DNA from: Candidatus Gastranaerophilales bacterium
GTDB taxonomy: Bacteria; Cyanobacteriota; Vampirovibrionia; Gastranaerophilales; Gastranaerophilaceae
Reading direction: 5' to 3'
DNA: 32,234 nucleotides
NCBI GenBank assembly: GCA_910587245.1
Contig: CAJULX010000020.1
Coordinates: forward strand, 1-32,234
Part shown: in pieces, positions 23,363 through 31,098 of the stretch
How positions within the stretch are numbered: the first letter of the stretch is position 1
Layout: the number at the start of each line of letters is the position of its first letter
Program-made: the position numbers and the translations under genes
Notes under the pieces: model-generated
Databases searched by the model: none
Told to the model about the DNA's origin: nothing
The model's input: the letters and a program-made list of their open reading frames with translations, nothing else

Positions 23363-24196
23363 ATGTCGTACAGATACGATAGCCCTTTGGTTATTGCAAA
23401 TAAATACGGAACGGCAAGCTCAATTGCAAAGGCTGAATTATATGAAACCTATGACAGATTAAGAGATATAACGGTTTCGGGGTCAGCTTCGGCGGGTACG
23501 GGCTTTGGCACGGTAGGCGGCTTTTTATGGCAGCTTGCAAGCCTTTTTGCGCCCAGCTCCTTTATGCCTATTATGGGCGGCACCTCAATGATGAATATCC
23601 CCGGAACTTCTTATTGGTCACCTATTACAGGAGCCACATCATCTCTTTACGGTGCTACAAATTCATTCGGTATCGGAGGTTTGGGCTCTTATTCAGGATT
23701 TCCTTCAGGTGCTGCACCTGTTTCATGGGGAACCGGTACCGTAACGGGCGGTGCTTCAAGTATTTATAATACATACAGCGGCGGTACGCCGACAGGTTTT
23801 GCCGTTTCAGCTTCTGATATCGCGGGGCTTACTGCGGGAAGTTATTTAACAAGTGCTGTGAGCACGGGCTCAAATTTCGGGCAGAATTTCATTCTTCCTG
23901 TTGCGGGAGTAATTTCGGGAGTCGGTGGCTTGATGCAGTCCGTTGCACCTTATATGGGTTCTTCCGGTCTTGCTGCAATTGTTGCGGGCAACCTTCTTGA
24001 AGGGACGGGTTCTGCAGCCTTGAATGCTTATTCAAACGTAACGGGGCGCATAACAACAAATGCTGATGCTATTTTATCAGATAAGGTAAGAAATATTGAA
24101 ACTGTTTGTAAAATGCTTGATACGCAGGCGGAAATTGTAAGAAAAACCCTGAAAGATGATATTGACGGCAACAGCCAGGCAATTAACGATATTTAA
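23363..24196 (+). CDS. Gly/Ser-rich hydrophobic protein with helical ends, unknown
   Basis: 277 residues, not recognised. Residues 1-40 are helical and mixed-charge (PLVIANKYGTASSIAKAELYETYDRLRD). Residues ~40-225 are a Gly/Ser/Thr/Ala-rich low-complexity region with hydrophobic runs near 53-70 and 175-215 (FILPVAGVISGVGGLMQSVA). The final ~45 residues (DKVRNIETVCKMLDTQAEIVRKTL) are again helical. No Sec signal peptide is visible. The architecture, with helices at both ends and a hydrophobic, flexible centre, is reminiscent of type III translocators or surface structural proteins, but there is no sequence proof. GAGG lies about 6 nt before the ATG. It is flanked by terminators on both sides, so it is a single-gene unit. 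Confidence 0.6.
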   Translation: MSYRYDSPLVIANKYGTASSIAKAELYETYDRLRDITVSGSASAGTGFGTVGGFLWQLASLFAPSSFMPIMGGTSMMNIPGTSYWSPITGATSSLYGATNSFGIGGLGSYSGFPSGAAPVSWGTGTVTGGASSIYNTYSGGTPTGFAVSASDIAGLTAGSYLTSAVSTGSNFGQNFILPVAGVISGVGGLMQSVAPYMGSSGLAAIVAGNLLEGTGSAALNAYSNVTGRITTNADAILSDKVRNIETVCKMLDTQAEIVRKTLKDDIDGNSQAINDI

Positions 24197-24216
24197 TCTT
24201 TGTGATATTTAATATA

Positions 24217-24258
24217 AAAATTGTTACCGGAGTTTTTTAACTTTTGTAACAATTTTTT
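24217..24258 (+). terminator. Intrinsic terminator after the Gly/Ser-rich gene
   Basis: AAAATTGTTAC (24217-24227) pairs perfectly with GTAACAATTTT (24246-24256) over an 18-nt loop, with T residues following. The remaining 24259-24458 holds a sigma-28-like element and a ~150-nt leader in which I see no ORF. Confidence 0.75.
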
Positions 24259-24279
24259 ATAATTTATAAGATTTTTATT

Positions 24280-24306
24280 TAAGAAAACCGGAAAATATAC
24301 CGATAG
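24280..24306 (+). promoter_or_regulatory. Sigma-28-like promoter before the 89/109-aa gene pair
   Basis: TAAG (24280-24283), exactly 15 nt, then ACCGATAG (24299-24306; 6/8 to GCCGATAA). It lies directly downstream of a terminator and upstream of a two-gene unit. A long leader to 24459 is implied. Confidence 0.4.
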
Positions 24307-24444
24307 TTTTAATATAAGGATGTTTTGAAGTTTTAAAATTGTTAAATTTTAAGCGTTAAAACCATCTAAAACTCATGCTAATTCTGTACATCAGGGCAAT
24401 TTTTCAGCTTGATTTGTTTTTATTAAATTAGGCTTGCCCCTTTT

Positions 24445-24451
24445 AAAGGAG
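24445..24451 (+). promoter_or_regulatory. Shine-Dalgarno that sets the TTG start of the 89-aa gene
   Basis: AAAGGAG stands 7 nt before the TTG at 24459. The first ATG in frame (24477) would be 25 nt away, so TTG is the likely start. Confidence 0.6.
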
Positions 24452-24458
24452 TAAACTG

Positions 24459-24728
24459 TTGCAGCAAACGATTCAAATGAATTTAAAAAGAATGAAGAAC
24501 TTTATCGGGTTTGCAAAAAGCTATTTAATCCGCAAAAACCCTGTTAAAGCCTTTATCAATGAAATGATTGCAACAATAAAAGACATGCTCTCAATCAACA
24601 AAAAAAGGAAGCTTGCCAAATACAGATTGAATTACCAGATGTACAAACTGAACCAGATGGAAAAACTTATTGCGGCAAACAATGAGCATGTATTCCTTCG
24701 GGGCAATAAATTCAACGAAATGAGATAA
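24459..24728 (+). CDS. Small basic helical protein (89 aa), unknown
   Basis: Not recognised. Very rich in Lys, Arg, Asn and Met, with long amphipathic helical stretches (AFINEMIATIKDMLSINKKRKLAKYRLNYQMYKLNQMEKLIAANN). No signal peptide or membrane segment. The TTG start at 24459 is fixed by a strong Shine-Dalgarno. The gene stops 1 nt before the ATG of the 109-aa filament-like gene, so the pair is tightly coupled, as chaperone and substrate genes often are in type III systems. Its basic charge is unlike the acidic pI of typical type III chaperones. Its KYRLNYQM segment loosely resembles NYRLDLEY of the partner, but that may be coincidence. Confidence 0.6.
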   Translation: MQQTIQMNLKRMKNFIGFAKSYLIRKNPVKAFINEMIATIKDMLSINKKRKLAKYRLNYQMYKLNQMEKLIAANNEHVFLRGNKFNEMR

Positions 24729-24729
24729 G

Positions 24730-25059
24730 ATGGGTTTAATTACCGCAACAATCAGAAAGACACAGCTAAATAACTACAGGCTTGATTTAGAATACAAGAT
24801 GCAGCTGGTTTCTGCTTCAAAATTAAATCTAAGCCAGACGGTTAATGATTTGTTGTCTGTTGCAAGTGATTTAGATGCGGATTCACCCGAAGCAAAAGCT
24901 TTAGAAAAAAGAAAAGAAAGACTTTATCTGGTTGAAAAGAAACTGGATGAGCAAATGCAAAGATTTGAAACACAATTAAAAATGGTTGAGGCTGAATTAC
25001 AGTCCTGCAACCAGATGATTGATAAAAACATACAATACTCTTATGGCGGCGGCAGATAG
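24730..25059 (+). CDS. Helical filament-like or secreted protein, short form (109 aa), unknown
   Basis: Not a named family to me. It is almost wholly helical. Residues 1-41 align without gaps to residues 1-41 of the 352-aa product (identical M1, G2, R9, L13, E21, Y22, Q25, V27, L34, L41). Residues ~69-104 (KKLDEQMQRFETQLKMVEAE and onward) align without gaps to its C-terminal helix, sharing L, T, E-L, I and N at equal spacing. The short loop between the helices (~45-65, with DLDADSPEAKALEKRKERL) replaces ~200 residues. A Gly-rich tail YGGGR ends the protein. The two-helix size and layout match needle or rod-type subunits of type III/flagellar systems. It is coupled to the 89-aa gene, with which it shares the upstream sigma-28-like element. 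Confidence 0.65.
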   Translation: MGLITATIRKTQLNNYRLDLEYKMQLVSASKLNLSQTVNDLLSVASDLDADSPEAKALEKRKERLYLVEKKLDEQMQRFETQLKMVEAELQSCNQMIDKNIQYSYGGGR

Positions 25060-25067
25060 CGCCTTTA

Positions 25068-25103
25068 GAACAGAATAAAACTTAATTTATTGTTCTTGTT
25101 TTT
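25068..25103. terminator. Weak bidirectional hairpin between converging genes
   Basis: GAACA/TGTTC and ATAAA/TTTAT arms with a 2-nt bulge, followed by a T-rich run on the plus strand. It overlaps the stop of the minus-strand membrane-protein gene at 25087. Confidence 0.3.
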
Positions 25104-25776
25104 CTTTGAGTAAGAGAAAATGATATTGCAGAAGTGCAATTGCAAAGAGCAGCGGCAGAAGCGATTCTCCGCCTTCTTCAAAAATCTTTAATACAAATAG
25201 TACGGGTTCTGCCAGAGCGGTGCCTGCCGCTTTCATATAATTTGCAGGGAATCTGTCTGCTATTTGAGTTATTACGGCAAGAACTCCAAAAGCGGCAACA
25301 GTCCAGGGGATTGTTTGAAATTTAAAGAAACCTTTAATAAGAGGTTTTAAATATTTAATAAGAACCCATGCGAAAACTGATACAACAAGCAGCATAAGGG
25401 CACCTGCAATTATTTTTTCATAGAGCGGATTATTTGGATTTAAAAAGAAACGTGTTTTTGTAACTACGCTGTCATGTGTTGTGAGCCAGTGCTGTATACC
25501 CATTTCGCGAAGCAAGGCTGCAAGCCATAGAAACATTAAAGCAAAAAATGTACTTTGTTTTGGTGTATCCATAAAATCTTTTGCACAGCAGAGAGCTATA
25601 CCTGCGGCAAATCCGTAGAAAAGATACGTTAAAACTTCCGTAACACCTATTTCTTCAATATCAAAAGGACCGAACTTTAAGCGAAAAATAAAGCAAACCG
25701 CATAATATACAAATAATGCAATTGCAACAAAAATTCCCGCAAAAAATGGTGATAATAACTTTTTCTTAAAATCCAT
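25087..25776 (-). CDS. Polytopic membrane protein, unknown function
   Basis: 229 residues with about 6 hydrophobic segments (first at ~9-32, FFAGIFVAIALFVYYAVCFIF). A conserved-looking polar stretch, LLREMGIQHWLTTHDSVVTKTRFFLNPNN, lies between helices 3 and 4 at ~87-118 and contains E, H and R residues that could be functional. It is not recognised as a known family. It starts 14 bp after leuS on the same strand, so it is probably co-transcribed with it, but linkage to leuS says little about its job. Length and topology fit small transporters or membrane enzymes. Confidence 0.6.
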   Translation of the reverse strand: MDFKKKLLSPFFAGIFVAIALFVYYAVCFIFRLKFGPFDIEEIGVTEVLTYLFYGFAAGIALCCAKDFMDTPKQSTFFALMFLWLAALLREMGIQHWLTTHDSVVTKTRFFLNPNNPLYEKIIAGALMLLVVSVFAWVLIKYLKPLIKGFFKFQTIPWTVAAFGVLAVITQIADRFPANYMKAAGTALAEPVLFVLKIFEEGGESLLPLLFAIALLQYHFLLLKEKQEQ

Positions 25777-25790
25777 AATCCTTATAGTCC

Positions 25791-28286
25791 TTATTTTACA
25801 ACAATATTAACCAGTTTATTCGGTACAACAATCGTTTTTACAACGGTTTTGCCTTCAAGTGCGGTTTTAATTTTCTCGCTTGCCATAGCTAAGGCGGTTA
25901 ATTCTTCATTACTTTGATTGTTGCTTGTTTCTATTTTATCTCTTATTTTTCCGTTGATTTGAACAATTAATGTAACGTCGTTAAGTTTTGTAAGATTTTC
26001 TTCATATTTCGGCCATTCGAGGTCATGAACAGACCCTTTCATCCCTGCTTTTTCAGCCAAATTTGAATAAATTTCTTCACTCATATAGACAGCCACGGGA
26101 GAAAGCAATTTTAACATCGAAATCAATGCAAAGCTTAACACATTTTTTTCAATCGTGTTTTCATCTTTAACATAGTCGTAGATTGCATTTGTAAGCTCTC
26201 TGTACCTTGAAACCACGGTATTAAACTGAAATTCGTTTTCAATATCGTTTGTAATTTTTTTAATTGAAATATGAACTTCGCGAAGAAGTCTGTCGCTTTT
26301 AGGGTCAAGGTTTTCAGGTATTTTATAATCAAGTGAAATTAAATCCTGATATTTTGAATAAAGTCTGTAAACACGGCATAAGAATTTATAACAGCCTTCA
26401 ACTCCTGCATCAGACCAGTCAAAATCGCGTGCCGGCGGTGAATCTGAAATAATAAACAATCTTGCCGTATCTGCGCCGTAGTTTGCAAAAATTTCATCGG
26501 GATCTACAGTGTTTCCTTTAGATTTAGACATTTTTGAGCCGTCTTTTAAAACCATTCCTTGAGTTAAAAGATTTTTAAACGGTTCGTCAAAATTTAATAA
26601 ACCGCAATCCCTGAGAGCTTTTGTGAAAAATCTTGAATAAAGAAGGTGTAAAATCGCATGCTCAATTCCGCCAACATATTGATCAACGGGAAGCCATTTA
26701 TTTACAAGGTCTTTATCAAAGCATTTTTCAGAGTTTTTAGCATCTGCATAGCGCATATAATACCAGCTTGAACACATAAAAGTATCCATAGTGTCGGTTT
26801 CACGCTTTGCTGGTCCGCCGCATACGGGGCAGACAGCATTTTCAAAGGTTTTAGATGTTTTAACGGGCGATATTCCCTGAACGGAAAAATCAACATCGGT
26901 CGGTAATTTTACAGGTAATTCGCTGTCAGGAACAGGCTGGCAGCCGCATTTTTCGCAATATACAACAGGAATGGGCGCACCCCAGTATCTTTGTCTTGAA
27001 ATAAGCCAGTCGCGCAGTCTGTATTGGGTTTTAGCATATCCAAAGCCTTGTTTTTCAGCAAATTCGGTAATCTTTGATTTGGCTTCTTCATTATTTATGC
27101 CGTCAAATTCACCTGAATTTACAAGCACGCCCGGATCTGTGAAAACTTTATCGGGGCTGTATCCTTCTCCGTCTATTACCTGAATTATCGGCAGATTAAA
27201 TTTCTTTGCAAAATCAAAGTCGCGCTCATCATGTGCAGGAACTGCCATAACAGCACCTGTTCCATAATCTACAATGGCATAATCCGCTACCCAGATGGGG
27301 CAAACGCGTCCTGTAAGCGGGTTTATAATATGTGTACCAAGAGGAACGCCTGTTTTTACTCTTTCTGTTGAAAGTCTTTCGATTTCAGACATTTTTCTTG
27401 CATTTTCTCTGTATTTTTCAACGGTTTCGCGGTTATCAGGTGTGGTTAATTTTTCAATATCAGGGTATTCGGGTGCTACAACAAGATATGTAATACCGAA
27501 TGCAGTATCGGGACGGGTGGTGTAAACGGGAATTTCAAGCCCTTCTTTGCCTAATGTACCGTCTTCATATTCTTTAACTTTAAATTTTAAAATTGTACCT
27601 TTTGACTTACCTATCCAGTTTGCCTGCATGGTTTTAACGTTATCACCCCAGCCTGTAAGCTTTTCAAGGTCATCAAGAAGTACTTCGGCATAATCTGTAA
27701 TCTTTAAAAACCACTGTTCAAGGTTTTTCTTTGTAACGTCAGAATCACAGCGCCAGCATTTGCCGTCTATTACCTGCTCATTTGCAAGCACGGTTGCGCA
27801 TTTTTCACACCAGTTAACAGCTGCCCCTTTTTTATAAGCCAGCCCTTTTTTGTAAAGCTGTAAAAACAGCCATTGAGTCCATTTATAATAATCTTCCTTA
27901 CATGTGGCAACTTCTCTGTCCCAATCAACCGAAAGCCCGAGCATTTTAAGTTGTTTTTTCATATAAGAAATATTTTTATCGGTCCATTCTGCAGGGTTTG
28001 CGCCGTGCTGAATCGCAGCATTTTCTGCGGGAAGCCCGAAACTGTCCCAGCCCATAGGGTGTAAAACATTAAAGCCCATTGCCTTTTTGAATCTTGCAAT
28101 GACATCCGTTATTGTATAATTTCGGACATGTCCCATATGCAGTTTGCCTGAAGGGTATGGAAACATAGACAAAGCATAGTATTTAGGCTTATCTGAATTA
28201 TCAAAAGTTTTAAAAACCTTATTTTCTTCCCAAATATCAAGCCATTTTTTTTCAATTTTTGAAGGAAAATATTCACTTGTTAACAT
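25791..28286 (-). CDS. leuS: Leucyl-tRNA synthetase
   Basis: 831 residues, a normal bacterial length. It charges tRNA-Leu with leucine in the cytoplasm. The class I HIGH motif is HMGH (50-53, in PYPSGKLHMGHVRNY), and KMSKS is at K585-S589. The CP1 editing domain (~220-430) has the Thr-rich TTRPDTAFG and the VPAHDERDFDF motif, so mischarged tRNA can be hydrolysed. Zinc-type Cys clusters are seen at CEKCA...CWRC and CPVCGGPA. The C-terminal anticodon-binding region ends in the usual small domain (VQINGKIRDKIE). The ATG is preceded by only a weak ribosome site; a -10 box lies at 28331-28336. No T-box leader is visible. The downstream membrane gene follows by 14 bp. Confidence 0.97.
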   Translation of the reverse strand: MLTSEYFPSKIEKKWLDIWEENKVFKTFDNSDKPKYYALSMFPYPSGKLHMGHVRNYTITDVIARFKKAMGFNVLHPMGWDSFGLPAENAAIQHGANPAEWTDKNISYMKKQLKMLGLSVDWDREVATCKEDYYKWTQWLFLQLYKKGLAYKKGAAVNWCEKCATVLANEQVIDGKCWRCDSDVTKKNLEQWFLKITDYAEVLLDDLEKLTGWGDNVKTMQANWIGKSKGTILKFKVKEYEDGTLGKEGLEIPVYTTRPDTAFGITYLVVAPEYPDIEKLTTPDNRETVEKYRENARKMSEIERLSTERVKTGVPLGTHIINPLTGRVCPIWVADYAIVDYGTGAVMAVPAHDERDFDFAKKFNLPIIQVIDGEGYSPDKVFTDPGVLVNSGEFDGINNEEAKSKITEFAEKQGFGYAKTQYRLRDWLISRQRYWGAPIPVVYCEKCGCQPVPDSELPVKLPTDVDFSVQGISPVKTSKTFENAVCPVCGGPAKRETDTMDTFMCSSWYYMRYADAKNSEKCFDKDLVNKWLPVDQYVGGIEHAILHLLYSRFFTKALRDCGLLNFDEPFKNLLTQGMVLKDGSKMSKSKGNTVDPDEIFANYGADTARLFIISDSPPARDFDWSDAGVEGCYKFLCRVYRLYSKYQDLISLDYKIPENLDPKSDRLLREVHISIKKITNDIENEFQFNTVVSRYRELTNAIYDYVKDENTIEKNVLSFALISMLKLLSPVAVYMSEEIYSNLAEKAGMKGSVHDLEWPKYEENLTKLNDVTLIVQINGKIRDKIETSNNQSNEELTALAMASEKIKTALEGKTVVKTIVVPNKLVNIVVK

Positions 28287-28330
28287 ATGCCGTTTCTTTT
28301 TACTCCCTAATTTTTATGGTTGTCAAAAAA

Positions 28331-28336
28331 ATTATA
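28331..28336 (-). promoter_or_regulatory. -10 box of leuS
   Basis: Perfect TATAAT on the minus strand, implying a leader of ~35-40 nt. No convincing -35 is seen. Confidence 0.35.
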
Positions 28337-28389
28337 CCCCAAACAAAATTTATGTTTTGCGTTTCGTTATTATATTGCGGCAGGATAAC

Positions 28390-28599
28390 TTAACCGCCCC
28401 CTGCAAAGCTCACTATTTCAATATTATCGCCGTCTTTTATAAAAGTTGAATCGTAATCTTCTTTATTTACTATTTTTAAATTTAATTCAACCGCAAAAAA
28501 ACCTTTTAAATCGCGAATTTCAACAAGTTTTGAAACGGACAGTTTATCGGTTTTTGTTTCAAATCCTTTTTTTTCACCGTTTAAAGTAAAACTTATCAT
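28390..28599 (-). CDS. thiS: ThiS-type sulfur carrier protein
   Basis: 69 residues from the chosen ATG at 28599. It has the beta-grasp pattern of ThiS/MoaD: MISFTLNGEKK at the start, NLKIVNKEDYDSTFIKDGDNIEIV in the last third, and the essential C-terminal Gly-Gly (AGGG). ThiS is made into a thiocarboxylate and delivers sulfur for the thiazole of thiamine. An ATG at 28611 also exists, but AGG directly abuts it; the inner ATG has AGGA 11 nt upstream. It sits at the end of the ferredoxin oxidoreductase operon, whose enzyme needs thiamine diphosphate. No thiF, thiG or thiH is in the window, so it could also be a MoaD-like protein with another role. Confidence 0.8.
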   Translation of the reverse strand: MISFTLNGEKKGFETKTDKLSVSKLVEIRDLKGFFAVELNLKIVNKEDYDSTFIKDGDNIEIVSFAGGG

Positions 28600-28604
28600 T
28601 TTAA

Positions 28605-29189
28605 TCAGCATCCTATTTTTTCTAAAGTCTTACTCTGTACTGCTTTTACCAGATTGTAGCCTGCTTCAAAAGATTCTATGTTAAATTTCAAAAATTCCGG
28701 TTTTTTAGCGGAAGATACCTTTTCCAGAGCCTTTATGACGCTTTCTTTTGTTAAAATTCCGGTTTTTCTTATTAAAAGCCCGAGCGCCATAATGTTTAAA
28801 AGCATTTTTTCTTTTGAGCGTGCGGCCAAATCAGAAAGAGGTTCCATAATGTATTCTATATCGTCTCTTAAGAGTCTTTCTCCTGTCATTGATGAATTTA
28901 CAAGTGCAAGACCGCCTTTTGTCACAACATTTTCAAACTTATCAATTGCGGCTCTGCTTAAAAATACTCCAAAATCCGCTTCATCAAAAACGGGTGATGC
29001 AATTTCATTATTTGAAATTGTAACAAAGCAATTAGCGCTTCCTCCGCGCATTTCGGCTCCGTAAGAAGGTATCCAGGTTGTGTTTTTACCTTCTATTATT
29101 GCAGCTTCAGACAAGGTTGTTCCCAAAAATAAAACTCCCTGACCGCCAAAACCTGCAACTATTATACGTTTTTCAGAATTTGAATTCAT
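28605..29189 (-). CDS. korC: 2-oxoacid:ferredoxin oxidoreductase, gamma subunit
   Basis: 194 residues. It starts IIVAGFGGQGVLFLGTTLSEAA, the Rossmann-like gamma-domain motif, with GAEMRGGSANCFV a little later (the gamma signature). It joins the alpha, beta and delta subunits to oxidise a 2-oxoacid with CoA and reduce ferredoxin in the cytoplasm. It begins 11 bp after the beta gene. Its end overlaps the outer possible thiS start by 7 bp. The substrate could be 2-oxoglutarate or a branched-chain 2-oxoacid; the symbol follows the kor naming only for convenience. Confidence 0.88.
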   Translation of the reverse strand: MNSNSEKRIIVAGFGGQGVLFLGTTLSEAAIIEGKNTTWIPSYGAEMRGGSANCFVTISNNEIASPVFDEADFGVFLSRAAIDKFENVVTKGGLALVNSSMTGERLLRDDIEYIMEPLSDLAARSKEKMLLNIMALGLLIRKTGILTKESVIKALEKVSSAKKPEFLKFNIESFEAGYNLVKAVQSKTLEKIGC

Positions 29190-29200
29190 AAATAAACTTT

Positions 29201-30004
29201 CTAAACTTTAACCTGCCGTGTATTTTGTAATGCAGTATCAGTTGTAACATCTTTTAAAACCCCGATTTTGTGTACTTTTGAAATTTCATTTTGAATATAA
29301 GAAAGCGAATCTACGGGGGAAAGCTTCCAGCCTGTAGGACAGGCGCATAAAACTTCTATAAAAGAGAAACCAAGACCGTTTAGCTGGTTTTGAAATCCTT
29401 TTTTAATTGCAGCTTTTGTTTTTAAAATACTTTGCGGGTTATAAATCCCCGTTCTTTCAACGTATACAGCTCCGTCGCAAAGTGCTACCATTTCGGCAAT
29501 ATGAACAGGGTAGCCGTTTTTTTTCGGGTCACGGCCTTGTTTTGTTGTTGTGGTTTTTTGTCCTAAAATACTTGTAGCGCTTGCCTGTCCGCCCGTCATA
29601 CCAAAATTTGTATTATTAATGCATATTGTTGTAATATTTTCGCCGCGGCAAGCCGTGTGGATTGTTTCATTCATTCCTATTGTTGCGGCATCACCGTCTC
29701 CCTGATAGGTGAAAACCACTCTGTCAGGTTTTGCACGCTTTACGCCCGTTGCGACACAAGGAGCTCTGCCATGAGAAGAGCCTACTATATCAAGGTCGTA
29801 AAATTTTTCCATACTGATTGAGCATCCGACAGAAGCTACAGCAATTGTTTTTCCCTGTACGCCAAGTTCGTCAATTACTTCCGCTACAAGCCTCAGCACT
29901 ACTCCATGTCCGCATCCTGCACAGAAAGGATAGTCGTAATTTTCTTGTATTGTTTTTGGTCTTTCAAAAACTTTCTTTTGAATATTTGACGGGGTATTTA
30001 ACAT
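29201..30004 (-). CDS. korB: 2-oxoacid:ferredoxin oxidoreductase, beta (thiamine diphosphate) subunit
   Basis: 267 residues. The thiamine diphosphate site is seen as GDGDA (~99-103) followed by CINNTNFGMTGGQASATS (~130). The N-terminal FCAGCGHG has Cys pairs that bind the proximal [4Fe-4S] cluster together with a later Cys. The beta start overlaps the alpha gene end by 7 bp, so translation is coupled. The length fits KorB/VorC-type beta subunits. With alpha it forms the active site at which the 2-oxoacid is decarboxylated. Confidence 0.92.
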   Translation of the reverse strand: MLNTPSNIQKKVFERPKTIQENYDYPFCAGCGHGVVLRLVAEVIDELGVQGKTIAVASVGCSISMEKFYDLDIVGSSHGRAPCVATGVKRAKPDRVVFTYQGDGDAATIGMNETIHTACRGENITTICINNTNFGMTGGQASATSILGQKTTTTKQGRDPKKNGYPVHIAEMVALCDGAVYVERTGIYNPQSILKTKAAIKKGFQNQLNGLGFSFIEVLCACPTGWKLSPVDSLSYIQNEISKVHKIGVLKDVTTDTALQNTRQVKV

Positions 30005-31092
30005 GCTGCACCTGCCTTTGCGGCGGAATATTTTTTTGAAAGCTCCGAAATTTTTTCCATAATTTCATGACCTCTGATAAATTGTCCGCCCAATTTTGAT
30101 AACGATTCAACAGGGCAAACCCCTTCTATTGCGGCTTTTACATCTAAAAGCATCTGTCCTTCGTTTAATTCTATATCAAGAATTACTTTTTTGCCTTTAG
30201 CAGCTTTTTTAAGCTCATCTGATGGGAACGGCCAAACTGTAATTGGTCTAAATAAGCCGACTTTGATTCCTGATTCCCTTGCCTGTACTACAACGCTTTT
30301 AGCCACTCTTGCAACTGTTCCGAATGCAGTGATTAAAATTTCCGCATCTTCTGTCATAAATTCTTCGTACATCACTTCATCTGCTTGAATTTGCGCATAT
30401 TTTGCCTGCAATTTTTTATTCAGGCGGGGCAAATCATCACCCTGCATATGAAGCGAAACCAGTTTTCTGAACGGTCTTTTGTCAGCGCCTTCGCCTACGC
30501 CGTCTGCCGCCCAGCTTGAAGTATCCGGGATTTTATAATTGAAAGGCTTTATCTCAACAGGCTCCATCATTTGCCCGATAATGCCGTCTGCAAGGAGCAT
30601 TGCAGGATTCCTGTATTTAAAAGCAAGGTAGAAAGTTTTATATGTTAATTCAACCGCCTCGTTTATGGATGACGGGGCAAGTACAATGGTTCTATAGTCC
30701 CCGTTTCCGCCGCCTTTTGTGGCTTGAAAATAATCACCCTGTGACGGTGTAATGTTTCCCAACCCCGGGCCTGCGCGCATTACGCTTATAATTACCCCCG
30801 GGATTTCGGCTGTTGCCATTGCTGAAATTGCTTCCTGCATAAGGGCTATGGCGCATGATGATGAACTTGTCATGCTTAATGTGCCCGTGGAAGCTGCGCC
30901 TATTAACATATTTACGGCGGCAAGCTCGGATTCTGCGCTGATATAGGTTTTACCTAATTTCGGCATTTCGTCACTCATAAACTCGCCGATTTCATTCTGC
31001 GGGGTGATAGGGTACCCGAAATAGCACTCTAAACCTGCATTTATGGCGGCTTGCGCTATTGCTTTATTTCCCTTCATTAAAACTTTTGTCAT
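29998..31092 (-). CDS. korA: 2-oxoacid:ferredoxin oxidoreductase, alpha subunit
   Basis: 364 residues. The N-terminal pyrimidine-binding domain starts with KGNKAIAQAAINAGLECYFGYPITPQNEI, very typical of VorB/KorA alpha chains. The C-terminal domain contains VGLFRPITVWPFPSDEL. Unlike the fused gamma-alpha form of some bacteria, gamma is separate here. Together with delta, beta and gamma it forms a CoA-acylating, ferredoxin-reducing enzyme: 2-oxoglutarate or branched-chain 2-oxoacid oxidation in an anaerobe. It starts 6 bp after the ferredoxin subunit gene. Confidence 0.92.
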   Translation of the reverse strand: MTKVLMKGNKAIAQAAINAGLECYFGYPITPQNEIGEFMSDEMPKLGKTYISAESELAAVNMLIGAASTGTLSMTSSSSCAIALMQEAISAMATAEIPGVIISVMRAGPGLGNITPSQGDYFQATKGGGNGDYRTIVLAPSSINEAVELTYKTFYLAFKYRNPAMLLADGIIGQMMEPVEIKPFNYKIPDTSSWAADGVGEGADKRPFRKLVSLHMQGDDLPRLNKKLQAKYAQIQADEVMYEEFMTEDAEILITAFGTVARVAKSVVVQARESGIKVGLFRPITVWPFPSDELKKAAKGKKVILDIELNEGQMLLDVKAAIEGVCPVESLSKLGGQFIRGHEIMEKISELSKKYSAAKAGAAC

Positions 31093-31098
31093 TATGAT

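Noticed and set aside
28287..28389. Possible T-box leader for leuS
   Set aside because: The 103-bp upstream region is too short and shows no T-box core or antiterminator stem; only a -10 box is visible.
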